This document shows, piece by piece, positions 29,037 through 39,485 of a DNA stretch of 64,000 nucleotides; position 1 is the first letter of the stretch; each line of letters begins with the position of its first letter. The notes beneath the pieces were generated by a model. It made no database searches, had not been told where the DNA came from, and worked only from the letters and a program-made list of their open reading frames with translations. The translations under genes were made by a program, and so were the position numbers. Source of the stretch: Chrysosporum bergii ANA360D (GTDB lineage Bacteria > Cyanobacteriota > Cyanobacteriia > Cyanobacteriales > Nostocaceae); contig NZ_JANQDH010000038.1 in assembly GCF_029891735.1 (NCBI RefSeq), positions 1 to 64,000 on the forward strand, in the 5' to 3' direction.

Positions 29037-29064
29037 TTATTCACCTACAAAACTAGAGTTAGGA

Positions 29065-31296
29065 TCAACCGAACTTACCAGCAGTGGAGGCGATTAAGAA
29101 CGCGGCATAGGTGAGGACGTAGCCGACGGTGAAGTGAGCTAGACCTACCAAGCGAGCTTGAACAATGGAGAGAGCAACGGGCTTATCTTTCCAGCGAACT
29201 AAGTTAGCTAGAGGTGTACGCTCGTGGGCCCAAACCAGGGTTTCAATTAACTCTTGCCAGTAACCTCTCCAAGAAATCAGGAACATGAAACCGGTTGCCC
29301 AAACTAGGTGTCCGAACAGGAACATCCAAGCCCAAACAGACAAGTTATTCACGCCGTAGGGGTTGTATCCGTTAATCAACTGAGCAGAGTTAGCCCAGAG
29401 GTAGTCACGGAACCAGCCCATGAGATAAGTAGAGTTTTCGTTGAACTGAGCAACGTTACCTTGCCAAATACCTAGATGTTTCCAGTGCCAGTAGAAGGTT
29501 ACCCAACCAATGGTGTTTAACATCCAGAACATAGCCAGGTAGAAGGAGTCCCAAGCGGAAATGTCGCAAGTACCGCCACGGCCTGGACCGTCGCAGGGGA
29601 AGGCATAACCGAAGTCCTTTTTATCGGGCATCAGTTTAGAACCACGAGCATCCAAAGCACCTTTAACTAGTACCAGGGTGGTGGTGTGAATTGCCAAAGC
29701 GAAGGCGTGGTGTACTAGGAAGTCGCCGGGGCCAATTGTTAAGAACAGGGAGTTAGTGCCAGAGTTGATGGCATCTAACCAGCCGCCTAACCAAACGTTG
29801 CCGTGGTTAGGATAAGCTGTGTAGGCGATGCTATCGGGGTTAGATAGTAAGGTATCTAAACCGTACAGAACCTTACCGTGAGCAGCTTGAATGAACTGAG
29901 CAAACACAGGCTCAATCAAGATTTGCTTTTCAGGAGTACCGAAAGCAACTACTACGTCGTTGTGTACATACAAACCGAGGGTGTGGAAGCCTAAGAATAG
30001 CGATACCCAGCTGAGGTGAGAGATAATCGCTTCTTTGTGCTGTAAAATCCGGTCTAGTACGTTCCCCTTGTTTTGTTCTGGGTCATAGTCACGTACCCAG
30101 AAGATGGCGGCGTGGGCGAAAGCACCAACCATCAAGAAACCAGCAATATATTGGTGGTGAGTGTACAGCGCTGCTTGAGTTGTGTAGTCCTTAGCAATGA
30201 ATGCGTAAGGAGGCAGAGAGTACATATGCTGCGCTACCAAGGAAGTAATGGTTCCTAGTGCTGCCAAAGCTAAGGACAGCTGGAAGTGCAGTGAGTTGTT
30301 AATGGTGTCGTATAAACCTTGGTGAGGCAGGTTAAATTGACCTTCACTCTTGCTACCAGGGATTAAACCAGATTTGGAATTGAGCATTTCTTTAATGCTG
30401 TGACCAATTCCAAAGTTAGTCCGGTACATATGACCAGCAATGATGAAGATAACTGCGATCGCCAAGTGGTGGTGAGCCATATCGGTCAGCCACAAGGATT
30501 CTGTCTGGGGATGGAAGCCGCCTAAGAATGTGAGGATCGCTGTACCGGAACCTTCAGATGTACCAAAAATATGGTTGGCAGTATCAGGGTTTTGAGCGTA
30601 AACGCCCCAGTTACCTGTAAAGAAAGGAGTCAAACCTGCTGGGTGGGGTAATGTGGTGAGGAAGTTATCCCAACCAACGTGCTGTCCGCGAGATTCGGGG
30701 ATAGCAACGTGAATCAAGTGACCAGCCCAAGCCAGAGAACTAACACCAAACAAACCTGATAAGTGGTGATTCAGGCGGGGTTCAGCACTCTTAAACCAAG
30801 AGAGGCTAGGACGGAACTTGGGTTGCAAGTGCAACCAACCAGCAAATAAGAATAATGCTGCCAACAACAACAGGAATACTGAACCTGTGTACAGTTCGTT
30901 GTTTGTCCGCATCCCGATGGTGTACCACCAGTGGTAAACACCAGAGTAAGCGATGTTTACCGGATTGCTTGCGCCACCTTGGGTAAATGCTTCAATAGCA
31001 GGTTCGCCAAAGTGGGGGTCCCAAATCGCATGGGCGATGGGACTGACATGAAGCGGATCTTTGATCCACTGTTCAAAGTTACCTTGCCAGGCTACGTGAA
31101 ACAGGAGGCTGGAAGCCCACAGGAAGATGATTGCCAAGTGACCGAAGTGAGTGGCGAAAATCTTTTGGTAAAGATTCTCTTCCGTCATGCCATCGTGGCT
31201 TTCAAAGTCGTTTCCAGTGGCGATCGCGTACCATATCCGACGAGTAGTCGGGTCCTGTGCGAGATCCTGGCTAAATTTGGGAAATTTGGTTGCCAT
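29065..31296 (-). CDS. psaB: Photosystem I P700 apoprotein A2
   Basis: One of the two reaction-centre subunits of photosystem I in the thylakoid membrane. It has 743 residues with eleven expected helices. The FX iron-sulfur ligand loop [18 protein letters not shown] lies in the last third. Many His residues for antenna chlorophyll are in conserved contexts ([26 protein letters not shown]). The start [20 protein letters not shown] is the standard one. It is 137 bp downstream of psaA and co-transcribed with it in all known cases. Confidence 0.99.
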   Translation of the reverse strand: MATKFPKFSQDLAQDPTTRRIWYAIATGNDFESHDGMTEENLYQKIFATHFGHLAIIFLWASSLLFHVAWQGNFEQWIKDPLHVSPIAHAIWDPHFGEPAIEAFTQGGASNPVNIAYSGVYHWWYTIGMRTNNELYTGSVFLLLLAALFLFAGWLHLQPKFRPSLSWFKSAEPRLNHHLSGLFGVSSLAWAGHLIHVAIPESRGQHVGWDNFLTTLPHPAGLTPFFTGNWGVYAQNPDTANHIFGTSEGSGTAILTFLGGFHPQTESLWLTDMAHHHLAIAVIFIIAGHMYRTNFGIGHSIKEMLNSKSGLIPGSKSEGQFNLPHQGLYDTINNSLHFQLSLALAALGTITSLVAQHMYSLPPYAFIAKDYTTQAALYTHHQYIAGFLMVGAFAHAAIFWVRDYDPEQNKGNVLDRILQHKEAIISHLSWVSLFLGFHTLGLYVHNDVVVAFGTPEKQILIEPVFAQFIQAAHGKVLYGLDTLLSNPDSIAYTAYPNHGNVWLGGWLDAINSGTNSLFLTIGPGDFLVHHAFALAIHTTTLVLVKGALDARGSKLMPDKKDFGYAFPCDGPGRGGTCDISAWDSFYLAMFWMLNTIGWVTFYWHWKHLGIWQGNVAQFNENSTYLMGWFRDYLWANSAQLINGYNPYGVNNLSVWAWMFLFGHLVWATGFMFLISWRGYWQELIETLVWAHERTPLANLVRWKDKPVALSIVQARLVGLAHFTVGYVLTYAAFLIASTAGKFG

Positions 31297-31395
31297 AGGT
31301 TTTGATAATTCCTCTGACCCTTAGCCATTAGGTGTCAACTTGTAGAGTTCTGAGTTTTGAGTACCAAGTTTTCAGATTTGATGAATTACTCATCA

Positions 31396-31421
31396 CCCAG
31401 TACTCAGCACTCAGCACTCAG
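31396..31421. repeat. Short tandem heptads in the psaA-psaB spacer
   Basis: Heptads of the type (A/T)CTCAGC(A) repeat near 31400-31421 (TACTCAGCACTCAGCACTCAG). Short tandem heptamers are common in intergenic DNA of heterocystous cyanobacteria. Confidence 0.6.
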
Positions 31422-31433
31422 TCAAGTTAATTG

Positions 31434-33692
31434 CTACCCTACTGAAAGGATGTGTGCGTGGAAGAATGCCCAGGTGGTTACAATTCCTCCTAGGAGATAG
31501 TGAGCTACACCCACAGCCCGACCCTGAATAATGCTCAGAGCGCGGGGCTGAATTGCTGGTGCTACTTTCAGTTTATTATGTGCCCAAACAATGGACTCAA
31601 TTAGTTCTTGCCAGTAGCCGCGACCACTGAACAGGAACATTAAGCTGAATGCCCAGACGAAGTGAGCGCCTAAGAACAGTAACCCATAGGCAGATAAAGC
31701 ACTGCCGTAGGAGTTGATTACTTGTGCAGCTTGCGCCCACAAGAAGTCACGCAGCCAGCCGTTGATGGTGATGGCACTTTCGGCAAAGTTACCACCAGTA
31801 ATGTGAGACACATCACCTGCTGCATCTACTGTTCCCCAGACATCTGATTGCATTTTCCAGCTGAAGTGGAAGATGACAATAGATAGGGAGTTGTACATCC
31901 AAAATAATCCGAGGAACACGTGGTCCCAACCAGATACTTGGCAAGTACCGCCACGACCGGGACCATCACAAGGGAAGCGGAAGCCCAAGTTAGCCTTGTC
32001 TGGAATCAAACGAGAACTACGGGCGAACAATACACCCTTGAGCAGGATGAGGACAGTAACGTGAATGGTGAAGGCGTGGATATGGTGAACTAAAAAGTCC
32101 GCAGTCCCCAATGTAATGGGCATCATTGCCACTTTGCCGCCCACTGCCAAAATACCGCCGCCAAAGGCATAGCTAACCGGTTCTAAGGCATTGGGAGCAG
32201 TACCACCAGGCGCTAGAGTATGCAGGTTTTGCACCCACTGAGCAAATACTGGTTGTAACTGAATTGCCGTGTCGGAAAACATATCTTGGGGGCGACCCAA
32301 AGCACGCATTGTATCGTTGTGAATGTATAGTCCAAAGCTATGGAAGCCCAGGAAAATACACACCCAGTTCAGGTGAGAAATGATCGCATCCCGGTGACGA
32401 ATCACACGATCTAGCACGTTATTTTGGTTAACAACCGGATCGTAGTCCCGCACCATAAATATGGCTGCGTGAGCCGCACCGCCCACAATCAAGAAGCCAC
32501 CTATCCACATATGGTGGGTGAATATACACAATTGCGTTGCGTAATCCGTTGCTAAATACGGATACGGGGGCATTGCGTACATATGGTGAGCAATGATGAT
32601 TGTCAGTGAACCCAAGAAAGCAAGGTTAGTTGCCAACTGAGCGTGCCAAGATGTGGTCAGGTTTTCGTACAGACCTTTGTGACCTTCTCCTGTGAAAGGA
32701 CCTTTATGGTTTTCCAGGATCTCTTTGATGCTGTGACCAATACCCCAGTTGGTACGGTACATATGACCAGCAATGATGAACAGAACCGCGATCGCCAAAT
32801 GGTGATGGGCGATATCAGTCATCCACAAGCCCCCTGTTACCGGGTTTAAACCGCCTTTGAAGGTGAGGAAGTCAGCATACTGACCCCAATTCAAAGTGAA
32901 GAATGGTGTTAACCCGTTGGCAAAGCCGGGGTACAAATCTGTTAATAAGTCCTTGTTCAGCAGAAACTCATGGGGCAAAGGTATATCTTTTGCTGCGACA
33001 CCTGCATCCAAGAGTTTGTTGACTGGTGCTGACACGTGAATTAGGTGTCCTGTCCATCCCAGAGAACCACAACCCAGCAATACTGCCAAGTGGTGATTCA
33101 GCATTGACTCCACATTCTGGAACCATTCCAACTTGGGAGCGCGTTTGTGGTAATGGAACCAACCAGCAAATAAGAACAAGCCTGCTAGTACCAAGCCGCC
33201 AATAGCTGTTACATAGAGTTGGAATGAGCTAGTAATACCCCAGCCGCGCCACACTTGGAACAAGCCAGAGGTGATCTGAATACCGTGGAATCCTCCACCC
33301 ACATCACCATTTAAAATGTCTTGTCCCACAATAGGCCAAACGACTTGAGCGCTAGGACTCACATTTAAGGGGTCACTTAACCAAGCTTCGTAGTTCGAGA
33401 ACTTAGCGCCGTGAAATAACATCCCGCTCAACCAAATGGTTACTACGGCTAAATGGCCGAAGTGGGCTGCGAAGACTTTGCGGGAAATGTCTTCTAAATC
33501 GCTTGTATGTGTATCAAAGTCATGGGCGAGAGCGTGAAGGTTCCAAATCCATGTGGTGGTTTTGGGTCCCTTTGCTAAGGATCTGTCGAAGTGTCCTGGC
33601 TTTGCCCATTTTTCAAATGAGGTAGGAACCGGATCTTTATCGACTATGACCCTTGCTTTCTTTTCCTCTCGCTCCGGAGGACTAATCGTCAT
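31434..33692 (-). CDS. psaA: Photosystem I P700 apoprotein A1
   Basis: The A1 reaction-centre subunit, 752 residues. The N-terminus [20 protein letters not shown] is standard. The FX ligand loop [18 protein letters not shown] is present, as are the paired His blocks ([26 protein letters not shown]). AGGAGG precedes the ATG. psaA leads the psaAB operon with a long upstream region that may carry light-responsive sites. Confidence 0.99.
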   Translation of the reverse strand: MTISPPEREEKKARVIVDKDPVPTSFEKWAKPGHFDRSLAKGPKTTTWIWNLHALAHDFDTHTSDLEDISRKVFAAHFGHLAVVTIWLSGMLFHGAKFSNYEAWLSDPLNVSPSAQVVWPIVGQDILNGDVGGGFHGIQITSGLFQVWRGWGITSSFQLYVTAIGGLVLAGLFLFAGWFHYHKRAPKLEWFQNVESMLNHHLAVLLGCGSLGWTGHLIHVSAPVNKLLDAGVAAKDIPLPHEFLLNKDLLTDLYPGFANGLTPFFTLNWGQYADFLTFKGGLNPVTGGLWMTDIAHHHLAIAVLFIIAGHMYRTNWGIGHSIKEILENHKGPFTGEGHKGLYENLTTSWHAQLATNLAFLGSLTIIIAHHMYAMPPYPYLATDYATQLCIFTHHMWIGGFLIVGGAAHAAIFMVRDYDPVVNQNNVLDRVIRHRDAIISHLNWVCIFLGFHSFGLYIHNDTMRALGRPQDMFSDTAIQLQPVFAQWVQNLHTLAPGGTAPNALEPVSYAFGGGILAVGGKVAMMPITLGTADFLVHHIHAFTIHVTVLILLKGVLFARSSRLIPDKANLGFRFPCDGPGRGGTCQVSGWDHVFLGLFWMYNSLSIVIFHFSWKMQSDVWGTVDAAGDVSHITGGNFAESAITINGWLRDFLWAQAAQVINSYGSALSAYGLLFLGAHFVWAFSLMFLFSGRGYWQELIESIVWAHNKLKVAPAIQPRALSIIQGRAVGVAHYLLGGIVTTWAFFHAHILSVG

Positions 33693-34216
33693 TCGACCTC
33701 CTCTCTTGATAAGGAATGAGGAATCATAAGTACCACACAGTTAATCCCAGTCGCAAACTACAGAAACTCCGTAAGCCGTGATAATGAGTCCATGTGGAAT
33801 TTCGTTTCTGTTGAATTATAGAGTCATAACTGGTGAATTGTTAAACACATTTTAACAATAATTCAAATTAGCTGGAATAATTGTCTAATAAGCTTTTGAT
33901 ATTTCAAGGTTTGAGCAAAAAGTCAAGAGATTTTGCATTTAATTTACAAAGCATAACAATTTGTAATACTTATGATTTAACTTCAACCAAACTTAACCGA
34001 AAAAGAATTTATCTGTTTCCGTTGCTACAAACAAAAACACCCAATTATTAAGTTTTCTAAATTTTTCTAAAGTTTTCTTAAAAAAGAATAAAGAAATAAG
34101 AAATAATGTTAAAAGCTGTAATAAAAATTTAACCTTTTGGGATATGGTGTCAGATGCAGAATTAAGCCACAATTAAGCCACAATAGCTTATTCAGTTACT
34201 GACGACTCATAGAAGG
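33693..34216. other. psaA upstream region, gene-free
   Basis: This 524-bp, very AT-rich region lies between psaA and a divergent lipoprotein gene. It must hold the psaAB promoter and that of the lipoprotein. No further gene or strong hairpin was seen apart from an HLR1-like site (33951-33967). Confidence 0.6.
33951..33967 (-). promoter_or_regulatory. HLR1-like (RpaB-type) site upstream of psaA
   Basis: On the minus strand ATTACAAATTGTTATGC shows one good half (TTACA), then AA, two bases, G and a degenerate second half (TTATG for TTACA). HLR1 sites bound by RpaB control psaAB in other cyanobacteria. The match is partial and the distance of about 260 bp to psaA is long. Confidence 0.3.
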
Positions 34217-34225
34217 ATGAAATGT

Positions 34226-35620
34226 ATGAAATCCTGGCAGCAAGCGGTGTTAGATCGGATATTTTCTATGAAATTGACTATTTTTAAGTGGCTCATGACA
34301 TTTGTTCTGGTATTGAGTGTAACCAGTTGTAGTGAAAAAGCTGGTGGCAAAGAAATACCCGTGAGCAATACCAGTAACCCTTCGGAAATTTCTCAGATAT
34401 CAGCACAATTTTCCGAAGTTTCCCCACCGGCGGTAATTCAAGAACTACGCCCAACTTTAGAAAATTACCTTCCACAGGTGACAATAGTTACTCCCCAACC
34501 TGATAAAATTCTTCAAGATAATACAGTTACAGTCAACTTTGAGGTGAAAGACTTACCCATATTTAAAGATCCTCAATTAGAACTGGGACCCCATCTCCAC
34601 GTAATTCTGGATAATCAACCTTATATAGCGGTTTACAATATTAACCAGCCCCTAGTTTTACCAGACCTTTCTCCAGGTACACACACCCTGCGGGTTTTTG
34701 CTTCTCGTCCGTGGCACGAAAGCTTTAAAAATGAGGGTGCTTATGCCCAGACAACATTTCATATCTTCACCAAAACAGACGACAATAACCCAGATCCTAC
34801 TCTACCAGTCCTAACCTATAGCCGTCCTAAAGGCAGTTATGGAGCAGAACCAATTTTACTAGACTTTTACTTAACCAACGCTCCTCTGCACCTTGTGGCT
34901 GAAGACAACCCCAACGATACCATCAGCGATTGGCGTATTCGTTGCACTATTAATGATGAAAGCTTTATTTTAGATCGCTGGCAACCAATTTACCTCAAGG
35001 GCTTCAAACCTGGTAAAAACTGGGTAAAACTAGAATTTCTGGATAATCAAGGCAATCCCATCAAAAATGCTTTCAATACCACCGCCAGAGTGATCAATTA
35101 CCAGCCCCAGGGAGAAGACACACTGGCGAAAATTGTCAGAGGAGAATTAAAAGCGGATCAGTCCCTTGGCATTGTAGACCCTGATTACACAGCCAAAAAA
35201 GAAGTTAAAAAAGAAGTTATTGAACCAACACCCACACCCACCGTTGAAAAAACACCGGAACCACAGCCCCAGCTGATTCCTGAAACTGAAGTTACAGAAA
35301 CACCCCCAACGGAGTTACAAGAACCAGAAATAACTCCCACTCCTGAAGTTAAGGAACTGGAAGAACCGGAAACACCACAGCCCACTGAGTCACCAGCACC
35401 AGAAACACAACCACAAATAACTCCCACCCCTGAAGTTAAGGAACTGGAAGAACCGGAAACACCACAGCCCACTGAGTCACCAGCACAGGAAGAACCAGTA
35501 GAAAAATATTTTCCCCCTCAAGAACCCACCATACCAGTAGTTCCAGAAACTACCCCCATACCAGAAGAGGAAGAAAGGGCTGGCGAATTTAAAGTTACCG
35601 GATATAGACAGGGAATATAG
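34226..35620 (+). CDS. Lipoprotein with Pro/Glu/Thr-rich repeat tail
   Basis: The protein starts with a membrane segment and a lipobox (KWLMTFVLVLSVTSC), so it is anchored outside the plasma membrane. A folded region of about 90-340 contains the block PDKILQDNTVTVNFEVKDLP and ASRPWHESFKNEGAYAQ, which resembles an Ig-like fold. The remaining ~110 residues are Pro/Glu/Thr-rich and contain a 29-residue tandem duplication (ITPTPEVKELEEPETPQP in each unit). I chose ATG 34226, nine bases after AGAAGG. ATG 34217 (three codons earlier) and ATG 34268 are alternatives. Function is unknown; the tail may be a flexible spacer through peptidoglycan. Confidence 0.75.
   Translation: MKSWQQAVLDRIFSMKLTIFKWLMTFVLVLSVTSCSEKAGGKEIPVSNTSNPSEISQISAQFSEVSPPAVIQELRPTLENYLPQVTIVTPQPDKILQDNTVTVNFEVKDLPIFKDPQLELGPHLHVILDNQPYIAVYNINQPLVLPDLSPGTHTLRVFASRPWHESFKNEGAYAQTTFHIFTKTDDNNPDPTLPVLTYSRPKGSYGAEPILLDFYLTNAPLHLVAEDNPNDTISDWRIRCTINDESFILDRWQPIYLKGFKPGKNWVKLEFLDNQGNPIKNAFNTTARVINYQPQGEDTLAKIVRGELKADQSLGIVDPDYTAKKEVKKEVIEPTPTPTVEKTPEPQPQLIPETEVTETPPTELQEPEITPTPEVKELEEPETPQPTESPAPETQPQITPTPEVKELEEPETPQPTESPAQEEPVEKYFPPQEPTIPVVPETTPIPEEEERAGEFKVTGYRQGI
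35331..35495 (+). repeat. 87-bp tandem duplication within the lipoprotein gene
   Basis: TAACTCCCAC(T/C)CCTGAAGTT starts at 35331 and again at 35418. The two units are almost identical over about 75 bp. The period of 87 bp keeps the frame, so the copy number may vary between strains. Confidence 0.9.
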
Positions 35621-35686
35621 CCGGGGGAATATAGCCGGGGAATTTATTCCCGAAACCCAAACCAGCATCCTGCTTGTCCACGTAAC

Positions 35687-35703
35687 ACAAGCATCCTGCT
35701 TGT
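35687..35703. repeat. Short palindromic repeat
   Basis: ACAAGCATCCTGCTTGT, a 7-bp stem with a 3-base loop. A near copy (AGCATCCTGCTTGT) lies just before it at 35664-35677, and the same palindrome in reverse lies at 35905 and 36099. Confidence 0.7.
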
Positions 35704-35737
35704 CCGAGAATAAATTACCCAAGCCCAAGCAAAAGTC

Positions 35738-36170
35738 AGTCAAGCTAAAACCCAAACCATAAAACCCCCTCCCCACACATCCAAACCATAAAACACAAAC
35801 CATAAATCAGTCGGTTTTAACCGACTTAAGCTATTAGACAGGGAATTTATTCCCTGGCTCCCCCCCCACCGATCGCCAACCCATCCCACCCCACAATAAA
35901 TCAAACAAGCAGGATGCTTGTGTTACCAGTCGGTTTTAGTCAAGCTAAAACCCAAACCATAAAACCCCCTCCCCACACATCCAAACCATAAAACACAAAC
36001 CATAAACCAGTCGGTTTTAACCGACTTAAGCTATTAGACAGGGAATTTATTCCCTGGCTCCCCCCCACCGCCCGCTAACCGATCGCACAATAAATCAAAC
36101 AAGCAGGATGCTTGTGTTACTAGTGGGTTTTAACCGACTTAAGCTATTAGACAGGGAATTTAAAGCTATA
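35738..36170 (+). repeat. 200-bp direct repeats with hairpins upstream of the CyRepA1 gene
   Basis: AGTCAAGCTAAAACCCAAAC begins at 35738 and again at 35938, exactly 200 bp apart, and about 130 bp of the two units match closely. Each unit contains the palindromes GTCGGTT-TT-AACCGAC, CAGGGAAT-TT-ATTCCCTG and ACAAGCA-GGA-TGCTTGT. A truncated third unit (TTAACCGACTTAAGC to ACAGGGAATTTA) ends near 36170. The arrays fill much of the 804-bp gap 35621-36424. The remaining 250 bp before the replication-protein gene show no gene. An origin or copy-control role is inferred from position only. Confidence 0.85.
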
Positions 36171-36424
36171 TTTTCCCTGGCTGCTAATCAGGATTATTGA
36201 GCAAATTTACTGAAATATCAAAAATAATCCCCCTTAAATCTGACAATACAAGTTTATTAATACAGCAATATACTCTGATAGAGTTATGCACTTGCTCATT
36301 TACCGATGTATTTAGTCGTGCATAGCTAAAAAAACATCATTTAAACTTAGTAATAATCCCCATAGAAATCCAGGCCAGGCATGATAAGTTTTAAATCCGT
36401 CGTATTCCGTTCAAGGGTCTTACC

Positions 36425-39400
36425 ATGCCTCTGCAATCCTTACACATCAAACACCTTGAGGAATTAGTCAAGAAAAGCAGTATAGATGTAGACTTAGCTC
36501 AACTCAACTTTAAATCTCTCCAAGACGCATCAGCCTTAGAATATCTCTTAATTTCTCAGCATCTGCCCCGTACCAACACAGGTATGGTGAAAAATAGTTG
36601 GTTACAACGTTATAATCATGTCACCGCAGGTGGTTGGTGGTGTTCTGGTTTAGATCCCCTCAATAATTGGCAATCAATGGAATGGGGATGCTTTAAGCCC
36701 AACCAACCCCGAAGCAATCAAAATGGCAAACCCATCAAATATGAACATCCACCCAGCACCCCAACACGAGTATTTTGTTTGCGGGTGACATTAAAAATCT
36801 GGCAGCTAGTTTCTCAACGCTATAATCTAGCCATGCCCAATAGTATCAACATTGACCCCCATGGCGCAGCCGAAGGGTTTTGGCAGTGGGTAATGCAACA
36901 TAACCTACCAGTGATTATCTGCGAAGGAGCAAAAAAAGCAGCAGCCCTATTAACACAAGGATATACGGCGATCGCCATTCCAGGTATTACCAGTGGTTAC
37001 CGGGTCGTCAAAGATATATTTGGTAAAGTCACCAGTCGCCAACTAATTCCCGACTTAGGAGCATTCGCCATAACAAAGCGCTCTTTTTTGATTTGCTTTG
37101 ATTTTGAAACTCAACCCAGAAAAATTGCTGCTATCAACAATGCTATTTCTCAGTTAGGTTATTTATTCCAGTCCAAAAAATGCCCGGTCAAAGTCATAGA
37201 ACTTCCAGGAACAGAAAAAGGTGTTGATGAGTTCATTGTTGCTAAAGGCGCAGGTGCTTTCGATAAATTGTATCGCCAAAGTACTGATTTAGAAATTTAT
37301 TTATCCCAAAGCCAACCCCATACTCAGTTAACCATTCCCCCAGCACTCACAGTCAACTGTCCTTACCTAGAAAATGTATCTTATCCCACCACTGGACTAG
37401 TAGGGATAAAATCAGCCAAAGGCACAGGAAAAACCACAGCACTGCAAACTATTGTTAACAAAGCTAAACTTGCCGATAGACCAATATTATTAATTACACA
37501 TAGGATTCAGCTAGGTAGATTTTTGTGTGATAAAATTGGGATTCAATGGGGATTAAATTCTAGGGAAGATTTAACCATAACAGATAACAAATTAGCTAAT
37601 AAAGCTTTTGGTTTATGTGTTGATTCAATTTGGAAACTTAACCCTAAAGACTGGCAAGGGGCAATATTAATTTTGGATGAAGTAGAACAGAGTTTGTGGC
37701 ATTTACTCAACAGCAACACTTGTAAACATAAACGAGTCAAAATTTTAAAATTATTTCAACAATTAATTAATACAGTTTTGACTACTGGAGGATTAGTAAT
37801 TGCTCAAGATGCTGACTTATCTGATATATCTTTAGAATATTTGCAAGGATTATCAGACATTAAACTAACCCCCTGGGTGTTAATAAATCAATGGAAACCC
37901 CACAAAGGCTGGGATGTTACCTTTTATGACTCTCCCAACCCCACACCCTTAATTCATCAACTGGAATTAGATTTAATAGCCGGGCGTAAATGTTACGTTA
38001 CTACTGATAGTCGTTCAGGGCGTTATAGTTGTGAAACCATTGAAAGCTACCTCCAAGAACGTTTAGAAAAATTACGCCGGCAATTTCCCAAATCTTTAGT
38101 AATTAGTAGCCACACAACCAGCACACCCGGTCATCCAGCAGTTGATTTTGTCAGAGATATTAATCAAAGAATTGCGGAATATGATACAGTTTTTGTGACT
38201 CCTAGTGTGGGTACAGGAATTAGTATTGATGTGCAACACTTCGACCGAGTGTATGGCATTTTTCAGGGAGTAATTCCTGATTCAGAAGCACGACAAGCAT
38301 TAGCAAGAGTAAGAGATGATGTACCACGTATTATTTGGTGCGCCAAGCGAGGAATAGGTTTAATTGGTAGTGGTAGCACTAATTACCGACTACTATCTGA
38401 CTGGTATCAAGAAAATCAGAAAGAAAACCTAGCCTTGCTCAGTCCCTTACATAAAATAGATGTAGACCTACCATTAGTTTATGACCCTCTGCATTTGCGG
38501 ACATGGGCAAAACTATCTGCTAGGGTAAACGCTTCTATGAGTTTATATCGTCAATCCATGCAAGATGGTTTAATAGCAGATGGACATCAAATTTGGTTAC
38601 GCAGTAACGCGGTTCACAATAATATTATTAGAGATTTACGCCTAGCATTTTTAGCAACAGATTCCCAGGATGTAGAAAACCGCAAAAGATTAGTTTTAGA
38701 AATAGTTAAAGTGCAAAAAGATTGGGCAGAAAAGCGTCAGAAAGCCAAAGATATTAAACACAAAATTAGACAAATTAAGCAACAACATCAGTTCACGTCC
38801 GCCACTGCTGTGGCTACAGCGCGAGATATTAATTATATGGAGTATGAGGAATTATTAAATAAACATTCTCTCTCAGAAGCAGAACGTCACCAAATTCATA
38901 AATATAACCTCAAACAGAGGTATGGTATTCCAATTACTCCTTTATTGAAATTAAAAGATGATAAAGGTTACTATTCTCAATTACTAATTCACTATTATCT
39001 CACACATGAAAGCGAGTTTTTTCATGTTAAAGATCAGCAAGAATGGCGTGAACAATTATTGTGGGGGGATGGTAAAGTTTTTCTACCAGATTTAACAATT
39101 TATACCTGCAAAGTTGAAGCTATGAGAGCATTAGGAATGCTTCAATTGTTAGAACCAAAAAGACAATTTACAGAACATGATGTTGATTTACTCTTGCTAA
39201 AAAATGTAGTATTTCAGCATAGTAAACACATCAAAAGATTACTGGGTATTGATTTAATCAAAGGGAACGGGCATATTTCACCAATAAAAATACTGAGCCG
39301 ACTTTTAGCTCTCTTGGGGTTAAAGTTACGAAAGGTAAATGATTGCTATCAAATAGATACAGAAACTTTATTTGATGGTAGAGAGAACATATTTACAGTT

Positions 39401-39478
39401 TGGCAACAACGGGATGAATTAATGTTAGCCCGTATCAAAGGTTTGAGCAACAAAAAGGCTGATTATGTCCTCTGCTGA
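36425..39478 (+). CDS. CyRepA1-type plasmid replication protein (DUF3854 + helicase-like)
   Basis: A 1017-residue protein. The N-terminal third carries the DUF3854/TOPRIM-like region (VIICEGAKKAAALLTQGYTAI near 158-178, then FLICFDFETQPRK near 220-232). A superfamily-2-like ATPase follows with Walker A AKGTGKTT at 331-338 and Walker B LILDEVEQS near 416, then motif VTPSVGTGISID. This is the architecture of the cyanobacterial plasmid initiator family CyRepA1 (for example on pSYSA). Here it stands between psaA and dusB, with a repeat array upstream. The window therefore looks like a chromosomal copy or an integrated replicon. AAGGG precedes the ATG. Confidence 0.82.
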   Translation: MPLQSLHIKHLEELVKKSSIDVDLAQLNFKSLQDASALEYLLISQHLPRTNTGMVKNSWLQRYNHVTAGGWWCSGLDPLNNWQSMEWGCFKPNQPRSNQNGKPIKYEHPPSTPTRVFCLRVTLKIWQLVSQRYNLAMPNSINIDPHGAAEGFWQWVMQHNLPVIICEGAKKAAALLTQGYTAIAIPGITSGYRVVKDIFGKVTSRQLIPDLGAFAITKRSFLICFDFETQPRKIAAINNAISQLGYLFQSKKCPVKVIELPGTEKGVDEFIVAKGAGAFDKLYRQSTDLEIYLSQSQPHTQLTIPPALTVNCPYLENVSYPTTGLVGIKSAKGTGKTTALQTIVNKAKLADRPILLITHRIQLGRFLCDKIGIQWGLNSREDLTITDNKLANKAFGLCVDSIWKLNPKDWQGAILILDEVEQSLWHLLNSNTCKHKRVKILKLFQQLINTVLTTGGLVIAQDADLSDISLEYLQGLSDIKLTPWVLINQWKPHKGWDVTFYDSPNPTPLIHQLELDLIAGRKCYVTTDSRSGRYSCETIESYLQERLEKLRRQFPKSLVISSHTTSTPGHPAVDFVRDINQRIAEYDTVFVTPSVGTGISIDVQHFDRVYGIFQGVIPDSEARQALARVRDDVPRIIWCAKRGIGLIGSGSTNYRLLSDWYQENQKENLALLSPLHKIDVDLPLVYDPLHLRTWAKLSARVNASMSLYRQSMQDGLIADGHQIWLRSNAVHNNIIRDLRLAFLATDSQDVENRKRLVLEIVKVQKDWAEKRQKAKDIKHKIRQIKQQHQFTSATAVATARDINYMEYEELLNKHSLSEAERHQIHKYNLKQRYGIPITPLLKLKDDKGYYSQLLIHYYLTHESEFFHVKDQQEWREQLLWGDGKVFLPDLTIYTCKVEAMRALGMLQLLEPKRQFTEHDVDLLLLKNVVFQHSKHIKRLLGIDLIKGNGHISPIKILSRLLALLGLKLRKVNDCYQIDTETLFDGRENIFTVWQQRDELMLARIKGLSNKKADYVLC

Positions 39479-39485
39479 TAGATAA

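Noticed and set aside
35185-35472. 95-codon minus-strand Gly/Ser-rich frame
   Set aside because: It is the complement of the 87-bp tandem repeat in the lipoprotein gene; the low-complexity composition is a by-product.
35477-35803. 108-codon minus-strand frame across the lipoprotein end
   Set aside because: It crosses a coding end into repeat DNA and has no domain or ribosome site.
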